A stretch of 64,000 nucleotides of DNA from NCBI GenBank assembly GCA_039804165.1, contig JBDRZZ010000002.1, forward strand, positions 114,648 to 178,647, in the 5' to 3' direction. Origin of the DNA: a candidate division WOR-3 bacterium (GTDB taxonomy: Bacteria > Hydrothermota > UBA3072). The notes beneath the pieces were generated by a model. It was not told the DNA's origin. It ran no database searches and saw only the letters and a program-made list of their open reading frames with translations. Shown here piece after piece: positions 1 through 8,583 of the stretch. A program made the translations under genes and the position numbers. How positions within the stretch are numbered: position 1 is the first letter of the stretch; each line of letters starts with the position of its first letter.

Positions 1-609
1 GGTAAAGATTTCTTTAAAAAGGACAATTCCTTTCACTTTATTTCCAAATCTACGCTGTATTCGAGGAGATTGGGTTAATAGAAGGAGAAAGAATAATCCA
101 GTTATTCCATAGAACCAAATAAGATATTTTATGAGAGCACTCATTACACCAATACTCATATATCTTCTATAGTAATAAATGAAAGGGATAAGAATTGGTA
201 GAATAAGAGCAGAGAGAAAGCCTCTCGTGAATATAGCAGCACTCCCTTCAGGAATAGAAATTCCCTCTCTTTTACATACATAAATTTGAAAAGGGATTCC
301 GCCAATTTGCATTGGAGTAATAGCGCCAATTGCAAGCCCTCCCATTGTGAAATAAAAAGCTCCTTTCCAAGATATCTTTTCCCCCATTGCTTCTACGATG
401 TATCTGAGTCTCCAAATATCAAAGAAAAATCGTAGTCCAGTGGATAAAAAAGGTAGAACCAAGAGGAAAGGAGAAATTGTTTTTAAGTGGTGAATTGTTT
501 CTTTTTTTAGAGTAAGGGAAAGAATAATAGTTATAGACACTATTGAAAGGAAGAGAAATATTTTAATTCCTCTCCAGAAATCCTTTTTACTAAATTCGTT
601 TTCTGTCAA
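1..609 (-). CDS. flippase-like membrane protein (UPF0104/LPG synthase TM family), 3' end outside window
   Basis: The reverse strand is open from 609 to the left edge and encodes a very hydrophobic protein. It contains the stretch AIGAITPMQIGGIPFQIYV, which matches AAVTPFQTGGFPVQLYL in the gene directly upstream, so the two are tandem paralogues. This family resembles the membrane domain of lysylphosphatidylglycerol synthase and is thought to move lipids or lipid-linked sugars; the substrate is unknown. The only early start is TTG at 607-609, just after an in-frame TAG and about nine bases after GGGAG. It overlaps the upstream gene by 20 bases, suggesting translational coupling. The C-terminus is not visible. 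Confidence 0.75.
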   Translation of the reverse strand, partial: MTENEFSKKDFWRGIKIFLFLSIVSITIILSLTLKKETIHHLKTISPFLLVLPFLSTGLRFFFDIWRLRYIVEAMGEKISWKGAFYFTMGGLAIGAITPMQIGGIPFQIYVCKREGISIPEGSAAIFTRGFLSALILPILIPFIYYYRRYMSIGVMSALIKYLIWFYGITGLFFLLLLTQSPRIQRRFGNKVKGIVLFKEIFT

Positions 610-1645
610 TTTCTAAATCTCCCAATTTTAAAACATCAAGAACCAGGATACCTCCGATAAGAGCGCTTAAATAAAAAGTAAAGAATCTCCATAATATTGT
701 AAATACGCCAAGCAAATTTCTTCCAATTATTCCTAAGAACAAAACAGCAAAAACCCCTTCAGTTACTCCAGTTGCCCCAGGAGTTGGAGAAAAGAAAGAA
801 AAAAATATGACTACTAACTGTAAAAAGGCGATCTTAAAGAAAGATTCTTCTATTCCAATTCCTTTAAGGAGTAAAGAAGCTATAAAGAAATAAGGAATAT
901 AAGTAATAAAAGTCAAGAAGAAGCTTCCTATTGAATGCCATTTCTTTTTCTTAACAAAAAACCAAAATCCTTCTTTCATTTCTTCAATTTCTTTGAAAAG
1001 TTTAAAGATCAATTTTGTTCCTTTTTTTCTTTTTTTCTTGATTAATCTATAAACTAAACGTTTTATAATTTCTGGTTTAATAAGAATAAATGTTATAATG
1101 AGTATTATGATAGAATAAACAATAATACTGTATTTGGATAAAATATTTATGGATTTTATCTCGGTTTCTTTAATAAGGATAGGAAAAAGAAAAGGAAATA
1201 GAACGAGCATCATTATTGAATAGAAAATAGCACGAAGAAGAATAATAAGACTCCCTTTCCCGTAAGAAATCTTTGCTTTCTTCAACAGGTATAACTGAAC
1301 CGGGAAGCCTCCTGTCTGGAAAGGAGTTACTGCAGCGAGAAAAGCCCCTGTTAAAATAATCTCAATAGAGGTCTTTAAATCACACCATTTATCGCTTACC
1401 CCTTGGCATAAAAGAGAAATTCTACAGCTATCTAATAAAACGTGAATTACCCAACATAATAGAGAAAATAATAAAAAAAATGGGTCTATTTTTTTGAAAG
1501 CATAAGAAAGTTTTTTTATAATGTTTAAACTAAACTTTTTCCCTGGTTCAGGATCGGAAAAAAAGAGAAGGGCTAACATTGTAAAAACAAGAAGTATTAC
1601 AAATAACTTAAGCCCTTTTCTCACTTTAGTTTTCAAGGTTGCCAT
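590..1645 (-). CDS. flippase-like integral membrane protein (UPF0104/LPG synthase TM family)
   Basis: A 351-residue protein with a basic N-terminus, a first membrane segment at about 13-29 and roughly seven more. The conserved family block AAVTPFQTGGFPVQLY lies near residues 104-119. Proteins of this family lack the soluble aminoacyl-transfer domain of MprF and are presumed lipid or glycolipid flippases, so the role is family-level only. The ATG is preceded by AGGAG about eight bases upstream. It is the fourth gene of folK-kinase-panC-this-paralogue, ten bases after panC, and the next paralogue overlaps its end. Confidence 0.75.
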   Translation of the reverse strand: MATLKTKVRKGLKLFVILLVFTMLALLFFSDPEPGKKFSLNIIKKLSYAFKKIDPFFLLFSLLCWVIHVLLDSCRISLLCQGVSDKWCDLKTSIEIILTGAFLAAVTPFQTGGFPVQLYLLKKAKISYGKGSLIILLRAIFYSIMMLVLFPFLFPILIKETEIKSINILSKYSIIVYSIIILIITFILIKPEIIKRLVYRLIKKKRKKGTKLIFKLFKEIEEMKEGFWFFVKKKKWHSIGSFFLTFITYIPYFFIASLLLKGIGIEESFFKIAFLQLVVIFFSFFSPTPGATGVTEGVFAVLFLGIIGRNLLGVFTILWRFFTFYLSALIGGILVLDVLKLGDLEIDRKRI

Positions 1646-1655
1646 TTTTTATCTC

Positions 1656-2504
1656 CTATTTTAGGGAAATTTCCATATTGTCTATGAGTCTGGCTTTCCC
1701 TATCCATACAGCCATTAAAACCCTAACTGTTTTTTTAACTTCTTTTACTTCTTCAAGAGTTTCAGGGTCTACAAACTCTATATAATCAATCTTTGGATAC
1801 TTTTTTGTTTTAATTAGTTCTATCATCTTTTCTTTTAAAAATTCAACATCACAAATCCCATTTTCTACTAATTTTTTTGCAAGGATTAGAGATTCATAAA
1901 GAACGCTTGCTTCTTTTCTTTCTATAGGAGTGAGATAAATATTTCTTGAACTTTTAGCAAGGCCATCTTCTTCTCTAACAATTGGAGAAGAAATAATTTT
2001 TATTGGGAGATTTAAATCTCTTACCATTTTTTTTATAATCACATATTGTTGGTAATCTTTTTCTCCAAAAATAGCCAAATCTGGTTGAACAATATTAAAA
2101 AGTTTTAAAACAACAGTTGTAACTCCTCTAAAATGGTTCGGTCTAGTCTTCCCACAAAGCTTATCTGAAAGTTCTTCAACTTTGCAGAAAGTTTTAAATC
2201 CCTCTGGATACATCTCTCTTACCTCAGGAATAAAAACAGCATCTACTTTTTTCTCTCTAAGGAGCTCTAAATCTCTACTTTCATCTCTTGGATATTCGTT
2301 GTAATCTTCTCCTTCACCAAATTGAGTAGGATTCACAAAGATTGATACAACTACTACATCTGATTCTCTTTTTGCAACATCAACTAGGCTTAGATGTCCT
2401 TCATGGAGAAAACCCATTGTGGGAACAAACCCAATTTTTATATTTTTTCGTTTTTTTTCTAAGGAGTAATTTTGTTGTTCAGTTATTTTTCTAAAAATTT
2501 TCAT
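1656..2504 (-). CDS. panC: pantothenate synthetase
   Basis: Joins pantoate and beta-alanine with ATP to make pantothenate, the coenzyme A precursor, in the cytoplasm. The 282-residue length is normal. Visible motifs are PTMG at 28-31, the HIGH-like HEGH at 34-37, FVNPTQF near 56-62, GEKD at 147-150 and the KMSKS-like KSSRN at 184-188. Its ATG shares one base with the TAA of the preceding kinase gene (TAATG), so the genes are probably co-translated. The beta-alanine-producing panD is also in this window (54412-54747) but in another operon; panB was not found. Confidence 0.96.
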   Translation of the reverse strand: MKIFRKITEQQNYSLEKKRKNIKIGFVPTMGFLHEGHLSLVDVAKRESDVVVVSIFVNPTQFGEGEDYNEYPRDESRDLELLREKKVDAVFIPEVREMYPEGFKTFCKVEELSDKLCGKTRPNHFRGVTTVVLKLFNIVQPDLAIFGEKDYQQYVIIKKMVRDLNLPIKIISSPIVREEDGLAKSSRNIYLTPIERKEASVLYESLILAKKLVENGICDVEFLKEKMIELIKTKKYPKIDYIEFVDPETLEEVKEVKKTVRVLMAVWIGKARLIDNMEISLK

Positions 2505-3136
2505 TATCCAAGAGATAAATAGTTGATTCCTGTCCGGATTGAATCAATTTCTTTTTTTAATAGTTCAAGATGAGAAGGCTCGTTTAAGAAGTCGAACTCA
2601 TTCGAATTTACAATCAATACAGGGCTCTTTTGAAAATGGAAGAAATACTCATTATAAGAACTTACAAGAAGTTTTATATAATCTTCTTTTATCTTTCTTT
2701 CATAAGTTCTCCCTCTTTTTCTAATTCTTTCCATCAAGGTATCAACACTTGCCTGAAGATAAACCACAAGGTCTGGTTTTATAATATCTTTTTCAAGAAG
2801 ATTGTAAAATTTCTCATATATAATGATTTCCTTCTCGTTGAGGTTAATTAATGCAAACAATCTGTCTTTATCGAATGTGTAATCAGAAATAACTCTTCTT
2901 GTAAAAAGTTCTCTATTGGTTAAATTTCTAAGTTCATTGTAACGAGAAAGTAAGAAAAAAATTTGAGTTGGGAAGGCATATCTTTCAGGATCTTCATAAA
3001 ATTGAGGTAGGAATGGATTACCATCTATATCTTCAAGAACCATTTTCGCTTCATATTCTTTTGAAAGTAATTTAACAAGGGTTGTTTTTCCTACCCCTAT
3101 TACTCCCTCAACTGCAATATACTCCCAGTTTTCCAT
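2504..3136 (-). CDS. deoxynucleoside kinase (deoxyadenosine/deoxyguanosine kinase family)
   Basis: A 210-residue kinase predicted to phosphorylate deoxynucleosides for nucleotide salvage. It has the P-loop GVIGVGKTT at residues 11-19, a DY-type substrate motif (ISDYTFDKDRLFA), and the arginine-rich lid segment ERIRKRGRTYERKI that closes over ATP in this family. Substrate preference (dA, dG or dC) cannot be read from the sequence. The start overlaps the end of folK by 37 bases and the stop overlaps the panC start, so it lies inside a coupled folK-kinase-panC operon. A folate gene, a salvage kinase and a coenzyme A gene together have no obvious single pathway. Confidence 0.88.
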   Translation of the reverse strand: MENWEYIAVEGVIGVGKTTLVKLLSKEYEAKMVLEDIDGNPFLPQFYEDPERYAFPTQIFFLLSRYNELRNLTNRELFTRRVISDYTFDKDRLFALINLNEKEIIIYEKFYNLLEKDIIKPDLVVYLQASVDTLMERIRKRGRTYERKIKEDYIKLLVSSYNEYFFHFQKSPVLIVNSNEFDFLNEPSHLELLKKEIDSIRTGINYLSLG

Positions 3137-3597
3137 ACTTTTTTCTTATCAGGAGATTTTAATAGTAAATTTTTAATCTTTTCTCCGCTTATTGGTTCTA
3201 TTTCCTCTTCTGCGATTTCTGAAAGTGGTTCAAGGTAAAAGTTTCTTTCTCTAAGTAAAGGGTGAGGAACTACCAATTTTGGAGTTTTAAATATTATACC
3301 TTTGATAAGGAGAAGGTCAAGATCTATAATCCTTGGTTCCCATTTTCCTTTTTTCTTTCTCCCCATCTTTTCTTCTATAAAACACAGGTTAAAAAAAAGA
3401 TCCTTAATAGAGCAATTGGTCCTTATAAAGACACAAGCATTTAAGAATTCTGGTAGATCTTCTCTTCCCCAAGGCTCGGTCTTGTAGATATGTGAGCCCT
3501 TAACCTCTCCAAGTTTCGAAATCATATTAAATGCTATTTGAAGATTTTCATCTCTCTTGCCAATATTAGAACCAAGAGAAATATAAGCTTGAATCAT
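3100..3597 (-). CDS. folK: 2-amino-4-hydroxy-6-hydroxymethyldihydropteridine pyrophosphokinase
   Basis: Transfers pyrophosphate from ATP to hydroxymethyl-dihydropterin in folate synthesis. The 165 residues show the family pattern: YISLGSNIG at 5-13, EPWG at 41-44, the metal-binding IDLDLLL at 91-97 and PHP at 111-113. It heads the minus-strand operon running to the left edge. A strong promoter lies upstream (3614-3641); its predicted leader is only about ten bases and has no Shine-Dalgarno sequence. The 3' end overlaps the following kinase gene by 37 bases. Confidence 0.95.
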   Translation of the reverse strand: MIQAYISLGSNIGKRDENLQIAFNMISKLGEVKGSHIYKTEPWGREDLPEFLNACVFIRTNCSIKDLFFNLCFIEEKMGRKKKGKWEPRIIDLDLLLIKGIIFKTPKLVVPHPLLRERNFYLEPLSEIAEEEIEPISGEKIKNLLLKSPDKKKVWKTGSILQLRE

Positions 3598-3613
3598 TTT
3601 TTAATATATTTTG

Positions 3614-3641
3614 ATTATAATTTATGATTTGATATTGTCAA
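3614..3641 (-). promoter_or_regulatory. promoter of the folK operon
   Basis: On the minus strand TTGACA (3636-3641), a 16-base spacer and TATAAT (3614-3619). The -10 box ends 16 bases before the folK ATG. No ribosome binding site lies in the short predicted leader. Confidence 0.75.
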
Positions 3642-3713
3642 CACTTTATTTTTCTTTTGCCTCTTGCGGATTTAAAAGTACCAATAAAATTATATTTAAA
3701 AAGGAGGGAATAA

Positions 3714-4286
3714 ATGGAAAAAATTTCTATAGAGACTGTCTATTTTGAAGAACCCGGAGTGGTAAATACAGAAGAGACTCTTAAAATTGCTTTAAAACGT
3801 TTGAAAGAGCTAAGAATAGAACAAATTGTTATTGCTTCTACAACGGGATATACTGCTCTTAAGGCTATGGAGCTTTTTAAAGATCCTAAGCCTATAATTG
3901 TTACTCACTCCACAGGTTTTAATAAACCAAATGAACAGGAATTTCCAGGAGAGACGAGAAAGAAGCTTGAGGAGATGGGTGCTACTATTTTGACCTCTCT
4001 GCATTCATTTGGTGGAATAGGAAGAGCGGTTCGTAAGAAATTCCAGACTTATCAACTTGAAGACATTTTGGCTGGAACCCTTCGCATTTTTGGAGAAGGG
4101 ACAAAAGTGGCTTGTGAGATTACTCTTATGGCAGCAGATGCAGGGCTTATAAATACGGATAAAGAAGTCATTGCGATTGGAGGAACTGGAAGAGGTGCTG
4201 ATACTGCTTTGGTTTTAAAACCTGCAAATACTCAGAATTTCTTTGATCTAAGAGTGAAAGAAGTTCTTTGTAAACCTCGATTTTAG
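3714..4286 (+). CDS. stand-alone pyruvate kinase C-terminal (alpha/beta) domain protein
   Basis: A 190-residue protein matching only the C-terminal allosteric domain of pyruvate kinase; the catalytic barrel is absent. It has the typical VIASTTGYTALKAM block near residues 39-52, IIVTHSTGF near 59-67 and a closing segment IAIGGTGRGADTALVLKP. Such solo domains are found in many bacteria and archaea, and their function is not established. A strong AAGGAGGG lies before the ATG. Its TAG overlaps the TAA of the convergent ABC ATPase gene, so the two transcripts must run into each other. Confidence 0.85.
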   Translation: MEKISIETVYFEEPGVVNTEETLKIALKRLKELRIEQIVIASTTGYTALKAMELFKDPKPIIVTHSTGFNKPNEQEFPGETRKKLEEMGATILTSLHSFGGIGRAVRKKFQTYQLEDILAGTLRIFGEGTKVACEITLMAADAGLINTDKEVIAIGGTGRGADTALVLKPANTQNFFDLRVKEVLCKPRF

Positions 4287-5068
4287 AATTTAAGTGCTTC
4301 AATAAGCTTTTCCGTAGTATAAGGTATTATATCTGAACGTAGTTTAATACCATTTTCTTTAAGTTTTTCTGCAAGGATTACACTGGAAGGAAGATCGCAT
4401 CCAGCTTTTTTTACTAACTCCCAATCCACCTCTTGAGGTGGAAAAGAGAAAATTATTTTTCCATCCATAAGTAAACTAACTCTATCTACAAAAGAAATAA
4501 CACTATCGAAATCTTGAGAGATTATTGTTATTCCAAGCTTCCTTTTTAAGGTTTTGAGTACAGTTACAACTTTATCTTTATTTTTCCAATCTAATCCCAC
4601 AAAAGGGTCGTCAAGGATAAGATAAGTAGGTTCCCATATGAGAAGAGAAGCTAAACATAACATCCTCTGTTCTCCATAAGAAAGCTCAAAGGGAGAATGG
4701 TTCAAAATATCTTCGGTGAGCCCTAATAATTCTAAAGTCTCTTTAATTTTTTCTTTGAGGCTTTCCCTTTCTTCTTTTCTTATACCGTAAATCATCTCTT
4801 CAAGGACTGTATCGTTAAAGAAAAAATCTTCAGGAAATTGAAACATTAATCCCATTTTTCTTCTTAAACTACTAAGATCCCCTTTTGCTAAAAAGATCCT
4901 ACCCTTATTTGGTTGAAGAAGCCCTTTTAGTATCATTGCAAAGGTGCTTTTCCCTGCACCTGTTGGACCAACCAAAAGGTGAAATTCATCTAAACCGAGT
5001 GAAATTGAGCAGTCTTTTATAATCTCTTTATCCTCATAGCTAAAACAAACATTTTTCAGAATAATCAT
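4283..5068 (-). CDS. energy-coupling factor (ECF) type ABC transporter ATPase, divergent copy
   Basis: A 261-residue ABC ATPase: Walker A GPTGAGKS at 34-41, signature LSYGEQ at 129-134 and Walker B ILDDPF at 151-156. The residue after the Walker B aspartate, normally the catalytic glutamate, is aspartate (D154), and the signature is off consensus, so this subunit may be the weaker partner of a heterodimer. The start overlaps the preceding ATPase gene by four bases (ATGA). ECF transporters need two such ATPases, a membrane T subunit and a substrate-binding S subunit. No T gene is present here, and the S protein BioY is 16 kb away. Confidence 0.85.
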   Translation of the reverse strand: MIILKNVCFSYEDKEIIKDCSISLGLDEFHLLVGPTGAGKSTFAMILKGLLQPNKGRIFLAKGDLSSLRRKMGLMFQFPEDFFFNDTVLEEMIYGIRKEERESLKEKIKETLELLGLTEDILNHSPFELSYGEQRMLCLASLLIWEPTYLILDDPFVGLDWKNKDKVVTVLKTLKRKLGITIISQDFDSVISFVDRVSLLMDGKIIFSFPPQEVDWELVKKAGCDLPSSVILAEKLKENGIKLRSDIIPYTTEKLIEALKF

Positions 5069-5820
5069 TTAAACACTTCTATAATTTTCTCATATTGTGA
5101 GATCTTTTCTTTATTTTCTTCAAGTAATCTAAAGAAAGAAGAGTCATATGAGAAATGGAAGATTCTTTCCAAAATAGAGGCGCTCCCATTAAAAGTTATT
5201 TTGCCGTTTTCTAAAAAAACAACTCTCTCCCCAAAATTTATTTCTTTGAAATTCTGAGTTATTATTAAAAGGGAAGAATATGACTTTTCCCAAATTTCGT
5301 AAATCTTTTCTTTCCATTTTCTGTCTAGGAAAGAGGTAACTTCGTCAAATATGATATATTCTGGCTCCATTGAATAAACACTTGCTATGGCTACAATCTG
5401 TTTCTCTCCGGCTGAAAGAGAAAGGGGGTCCTTTTCTAGAAGAAACTCAAGATTAAAATCTTTAATTATTGAATGGACCTTTTCTTTTATTTCTTTTTTG
5501 TCTTCTTTTATATTACTTAAGCCAAAACTAATTTCTCTCTCTACATTAGTTGTAACAAATTGAGTTTCCGGATCCTGAAAAACTATCCCAATTTTTTTTC
5601 TAAGAGATTTCAAGTCATACTCTAAAATGTTTTTTGAATCTATAAAGATACTTCCAGAAGAAGGAGGTATTATACCTGCAAGTCCGAGAGCAAGGGTGGT
5701 TTTACCTGAACCATTTGGTCCTAATAGAACAATTTTCTCGCCTTTATCCCAGGAAAAATTAAAATTTTGAAGGATAGTATTCCCATTCCTTTTTAAAGTT
5801 AGAGCTTCAGCTTTTATCAC
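5065..5820 (-). CDS. energy-coupling factor (ECF) type ABC transporter ATPase
   Basis: A 251-residue ABC ATPase with Walker A GPNGSGKT at 34-41, Q-loop FQDPETQF at 81-88, signature LSAGEK at 135-140 and Walker B IIFDE ending at residue 160, so the catalytic glutamate is kept. The Q-loop sequence is typical of EcfA/CbiO ATPases of vitamin and metal importers. It starts with GTG 12 bases after the M23 peptidase gene and overlaps the second ATPase by four bases. With that divergent partner it should form an asymmetric heterodimer. Substrate is unknown, and the T component is not in the window. Confidence 0.87.
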   Translation of the reverse strand: MIKAEALTLKRNGNTILQNFNFSWDKGEKIVLLGPNGSGKTTLALGLAGIIPPSSGSIFIDSKNILEYDLKSLRKKIGIVFQDPETQFVTTNVEREISFGLSNIKEDKKEIKEKVHSIIKDFNLEFLLEKDPLSLSAGEKQIVAIASVYSMEPEYIIFDEVTSFLDRKWKEKIYEIWEKSYSSLLIITQNFKEINFGERVVFLENGKITFNGSASILERIFHFSYDSSFFRLLEENKEKISQYEKIIEVFK

Positions 5821-5832
5821 AAAAGAGTTAGG

Positions 5833-6735
5833 TTAATAAGTATACGGAAAAGTGTCAAGATAACCCATAGGGTTTACTACGTTACCTAAAACCCTAACCT
5901 CATAATGTAAATGTGTTCCGGTGGTGAAACCTGTGCACCCCATTGTTCCGATTACATGGCCTCTTTTCACTTCCTGCCCTTCCTTAACATAGGCTCTATT
6001 TAAATGAGCATATCTGGTGGAGAAACCATATCCGTGATCAATCACAACAACATTTCCATAACCTCCCCAGCGACCTGCAAATGTTACTACACCATCAGCA
6101 GTAGCCACAACAGGAGTGTTTGCTCTATTAGATATATCATATCCTTTATGAAATTCTTTCCCTCCTGTAATAGGATGAGGTCTCCATCCAAAACCACTTG
6201 TGATACGTCCTGTAGTAGGCCATAATGAAGGGTAATGAGAAAGTTTATCTTGTAATTCTTTTAATTTATTATCAGCATTCTTAAGGGTTTGCCGTTCAAG
6301 TTCTATAAGATTAGCAACTTTTTCAATCTGTCTTTCTACTTCTTTTACTCCCGAATCTAATTCTAAAGAATAAAACTCTTTAGTTTTTTGGAAACCACCA
6401 GTTCCCATTTCTTTAATCGCTTTGTTTACAGCTCTTAATTTTCCTATAAGGGATAATATTTCATTGTTTCTACCTATCTCAGCTAAATTTTCTTGAAGAG
6501 ATTCTACTTTTTGTTTAATCCCTAAAAACTTAGTTAAATATTCGTTTCTTTTATATTCCAATTTCTTATATTCTAATAATAAAGCCTTTTTCTTAGTTCC
6601 CTCAATGGTTATATAAGTAAAGGCGCCAAGTAATGTGCTCAAGACTATGATAGTATAAAAAACTACCTTTTCACTAAAAGTAATACTCCATATTTTCCCT
6701 TTATAGGTAATAAAGAGTAAAGTCCATTTTTTCAT
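5833..6735 (-). CDS. M23 (LytM) family murein endopeptidase with membrane anchor and coiled coil
   Basis: A 300-residue envelope protein. One membrane segment at about 22-44 follows a short basic N-terminus, then helical, coiled-coil-like sequence to about residue 165, then the LytM domain. Zinc ligands are visible in HKGYD (H196, D200) and HLHYEV (H277), with YAH at 242-244, so the enzyme looks active rather than an EnvC-type degenerate activator. It should cut peptide cross-links in peptidoglycan. It heads an operon with two ECF ATPases, an unexplained pairing, and has its own promoter. Confidence 0.93.
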   Translation of the reverse strand: MKKWTLLFITYKGKIWSITFSEKVVFYTIIVLSTLLGAFTYITIEGTKKKALLLEYKKLEYKRNEYLTKFLGIKQKVESLQENLAEIGRNNEILSLIGKLRAVNKAIKEMGTGGFQKTKEFYSLELDSGVKEVERQIEKVANLIELERQTLKNADNKLKELQDKLSHYPSLWPTTGRITSGFGWRPHPITGGKEFHKGYDISNRANTPVVATADGVVTFAGRWGGYGNVVVIDHGYGFSTRYAHLNRAYVKEGQEVKRGHVIGTMGCTGFTTGTHLHYEVRVLGNVVNPMGYLDTFPYTY

Positions 6736-6749
6736 TATTATTAATTAAT

Positions 6750-6777
6750 ATTTTAATAATTTATAAGAAGTTGTCAA
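6750..6777 (-). promoter_or_regulatory. promoter of the M23 peptidase-ecfA operon
   Basis: Minus strand TTGACA (6772-6777), 16-base spacer, TAAAAT (6750-6755). The -10 box ends 14 bases before the ATG, so the leader is very short and has no Shine-Dalgarno sequence. Confidence 0.6.
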
Positions 6778-6861
6778 GGGGAATTTTGTGTTAAAGTTTA
6801 AGATAGAGGTAAATAGGCAAATAAGGATATTTTGACTTTTCTTATAAATCTTAGTTAAGAC

Positions 6862-6888
6862 TTGACAAGCTATTATTAAATTTATAAT
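6862..6888 (+). promoter_or_regulatory. promoter of the 6914 lipoprotein gene
   Basis: TTGACA (6862-6867) and TATAAT (6883-6888) with a short 15-base spacer. The gene has a strong GGGGGAGG ribosome binding site. Confidence 0.6.
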
Positions 6889-6913
6889 CTTTTAAAAAGG
6901 GGGAGGTTTTTAA

Positions 6914-7303
6914 ATGAAAATAAAAGAGATTTTTAAACTTTTGATTGCATTTATATTAATTTTTGGTTGTGAATCTGGTAATGTTAGATATTATGATATT
7001 CCTGTGCCTGAACGGTATGGAGCCTCAGAATATTACAAATTAACAGAGCAAGCAAAAAGGAGATATTTAAGAGAATATCTTGGGTATGATGAGGAAACAA
7101 TTGAATATATTATAAAAGGTAAAGTTTTTAAGGGTATGAGCACTGAACAGGCTTTGTTAAGTTGGGGAAGACCTGATAATGTAGATAGAAAAGAAGGAAG
7201 CTGGGGGGTTCAAGAGAAGTGGTTTTATGATGTTGATTTTCAAGGATATAGTTCTAAATATCTATATTTCAAAAATGGGCGGTTAGAAGAGTGGAAAGAA
7301 TAG
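6914..7303 (+). CDS. small lipoprotein with SmpA/OmlA-like fold signature
   Basis: A 129-residue secreted lipoprotein: hydrophobic stretch at about 8-18, lipobox LIFGC with the lipidated cysteine near residue 19. The C-terminal half has GMSTEQALLSWGRPDNV followed by aromatic strands ending YFKNGRLEEW, the pattern of SmpA/OmlA (BamE-like) domains. BamE proteins help assemble outer-membrane barrels, but this domain also occurs in unrelated lipoproteins, so the function is open. It is followed after eleven bases by a radical SAM gene, probably co-transcribed. Confidence 0.7.
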   Translation: MKIKEIFKLLIAFILIFGCESGNVRYYDIPVPERYGASEYYKLTEQAKRRYLREYLGYDEETIEYIIKGKVFKGMSTEQALLSWGRPDNVDRKEGSWGVQEKWFYDVDFQGYSSKYLYFKNGRLEEWKE

Positions 7304-7314
7304 TTTAGTTTTTA

Positions 7315-8583
7315 ATGAAGATTTTGTTAATAAATCCACCTATATATGACTTTGCTGCTTATGATTTTTGGATGAAGCCTCTTGGATTATTGTATATTTC
7401 AAGTCTATTAAAAAAAGAGAAACACAAGGTTTATCTATTGGATGTTGTAGATAGATTAGATAATTATTTTAGGGAGATAAAAAACGATTCCTTAGGTAGA
7501 GGAAAACTTAAATTTGTAAAGGTTGAAAAGCCAAAAATCTTAGAGAAAATCCCTGGAAAATTCAAAAGATATGGTTTACCAAAAAGAGTGATTTTTGAAA
7601 GAGTAAAAGAGTTTAAACCAGAAGTTGTGATGGTGAGTTGTTCAATGACTTATTGGTATCTTGGGTTAATTGAAATTAGAGAAATTATAAATTCTTTAGA
7701 AAATAAACCCATCTTAATTCTTGGAGGGATATATCCTTCTCTTTTACCTGAGCATGCTAAAGAACTTGGATTTGAGCGAGTTTATCCTATAGGGGAAAAA
7801 TATATTAAGGAGATAGATTTTAAGATCCCTGATCATTTTGGCCTTTTCCCTCTTCCGGATTATTCTCACTATTCAAGATTAAATTATGTCGCTTTATCTA
7901 CTTCAGTTGGTTGCCCTTTTAGTTGTCCTTATTGTGCAACTCCTTATCTTTATGAGAAAAAAGAGGAAAAGGAAGAAGAGCAAGTTGTAGATGAAATTTA
8001 TTATTTTTATAAAAAAGGGATTACAAAATTTGCTTTTTATGATGATGCATTACTAATTCCTCCAGAAAGATTTATTAACTTATGCGAAGAAATAAAGGAA
8101 AGAGGTATTAAGGCCTACTTTTTTACTCCTAATGGGTTACACCCACGTTTTATATCAAAAGAGATCGCTCGTCTTATGTATGAAGCGGGCTTTAAAGAAC
8201 CTAGACTCTCTCTAGAGACTTCTGATGAGATTATTCAAGAAAAATTTTATTTAAAGACTTCAAACTATGAATATGTTAAAGCTATTGAGAATCTATTAAA
8301 AGTTGGATATAAAAAGGGAGAGATTTATACTTATTTACTTGTAGGAGTTCCAGGAATTAGTTATGAATCTGTAGAGAAATCAATTCTTTTTGTGGGGAAA
8401 GTGGGAGTAAAGGTTTCTTTGGCTGAATTTTCACCTATTCCAAAAACCCCGATGGATGAAAATTTGCCAGATCCTCTTCTTACAAACAATACTGTTTACT
8501 ACCGTTATAAAAATGAAGAGGATAAGATGATAAAAGTTAAGAAATTAGCTAAAGAGGTAAATAAAAAAGCAACAAATTTTTAG
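7315..8583 (+). CDS. B12-binding-domain radical SAM protein
   Basis: A 422-residue protein with an N-terminal cobalamin-binding-like Rossmann domain (starts MKILLINPPIYD; MVSCSMTYWYLG) and a radical SAM barrel. The iron-sulfur motif CPFSCPYC gives cysteines at 200, 204 and 207 in the CxxxCxxC spacing. Family members methylate or rearrange lipids, hopanoids, tetrapyrroles or antibiotics; nothing here fixes the substrate. The preceding gene encodes a lipoprotein. Its TAG directly abuts the TAA of the convergent regulator gene, with no terminator between them. Confidence 0.88.
   Translation: MKILLINPPIYDFAAYDFWMKPLGLLYISSLLKKEKHKVYLLDVVDRLDNYFREIKNDSLGRGKLKFVKVEKPKILEKIPGKFKRYGLPKRVIFERVKEFKPEVVMVSCSMTYWYLGLIEIREIINSLENKPILILGGIYPSLLPEHAKELGFERVYPIGEKYIKEIDFKIPDHFGLFPLPDYSHYSRLNYVALSTSVGCPFSCPYCATPYLYEKKEEKEEEQVVDEIYYFYKKGITKFAFYDDALLIPPERFINLCEEIKERGIKAYFFTPNGLHPRFISKEIARLMYEAGFKEPRLSLETSDEIIQEKFYLKTSNYEYVKAIENLLKVGYKKGEIYTYLLVGVPGISYESVEKSILFVGKVGVKVSLAEFSPIPKTPMDENLPDPLLTNNTVYYRYKNEEDKMIKVKKLAKEVNKKATNF

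Noticed and set aside
2539-2851. Plus-strand frames opposite the deoxynucleoside kinase gene
   Set aside because: The minus-strand gene has clear motifs; the opposite frames have low-complexity, Phe/Ser-rich translations typical of antisense to A-rich coding DNA.
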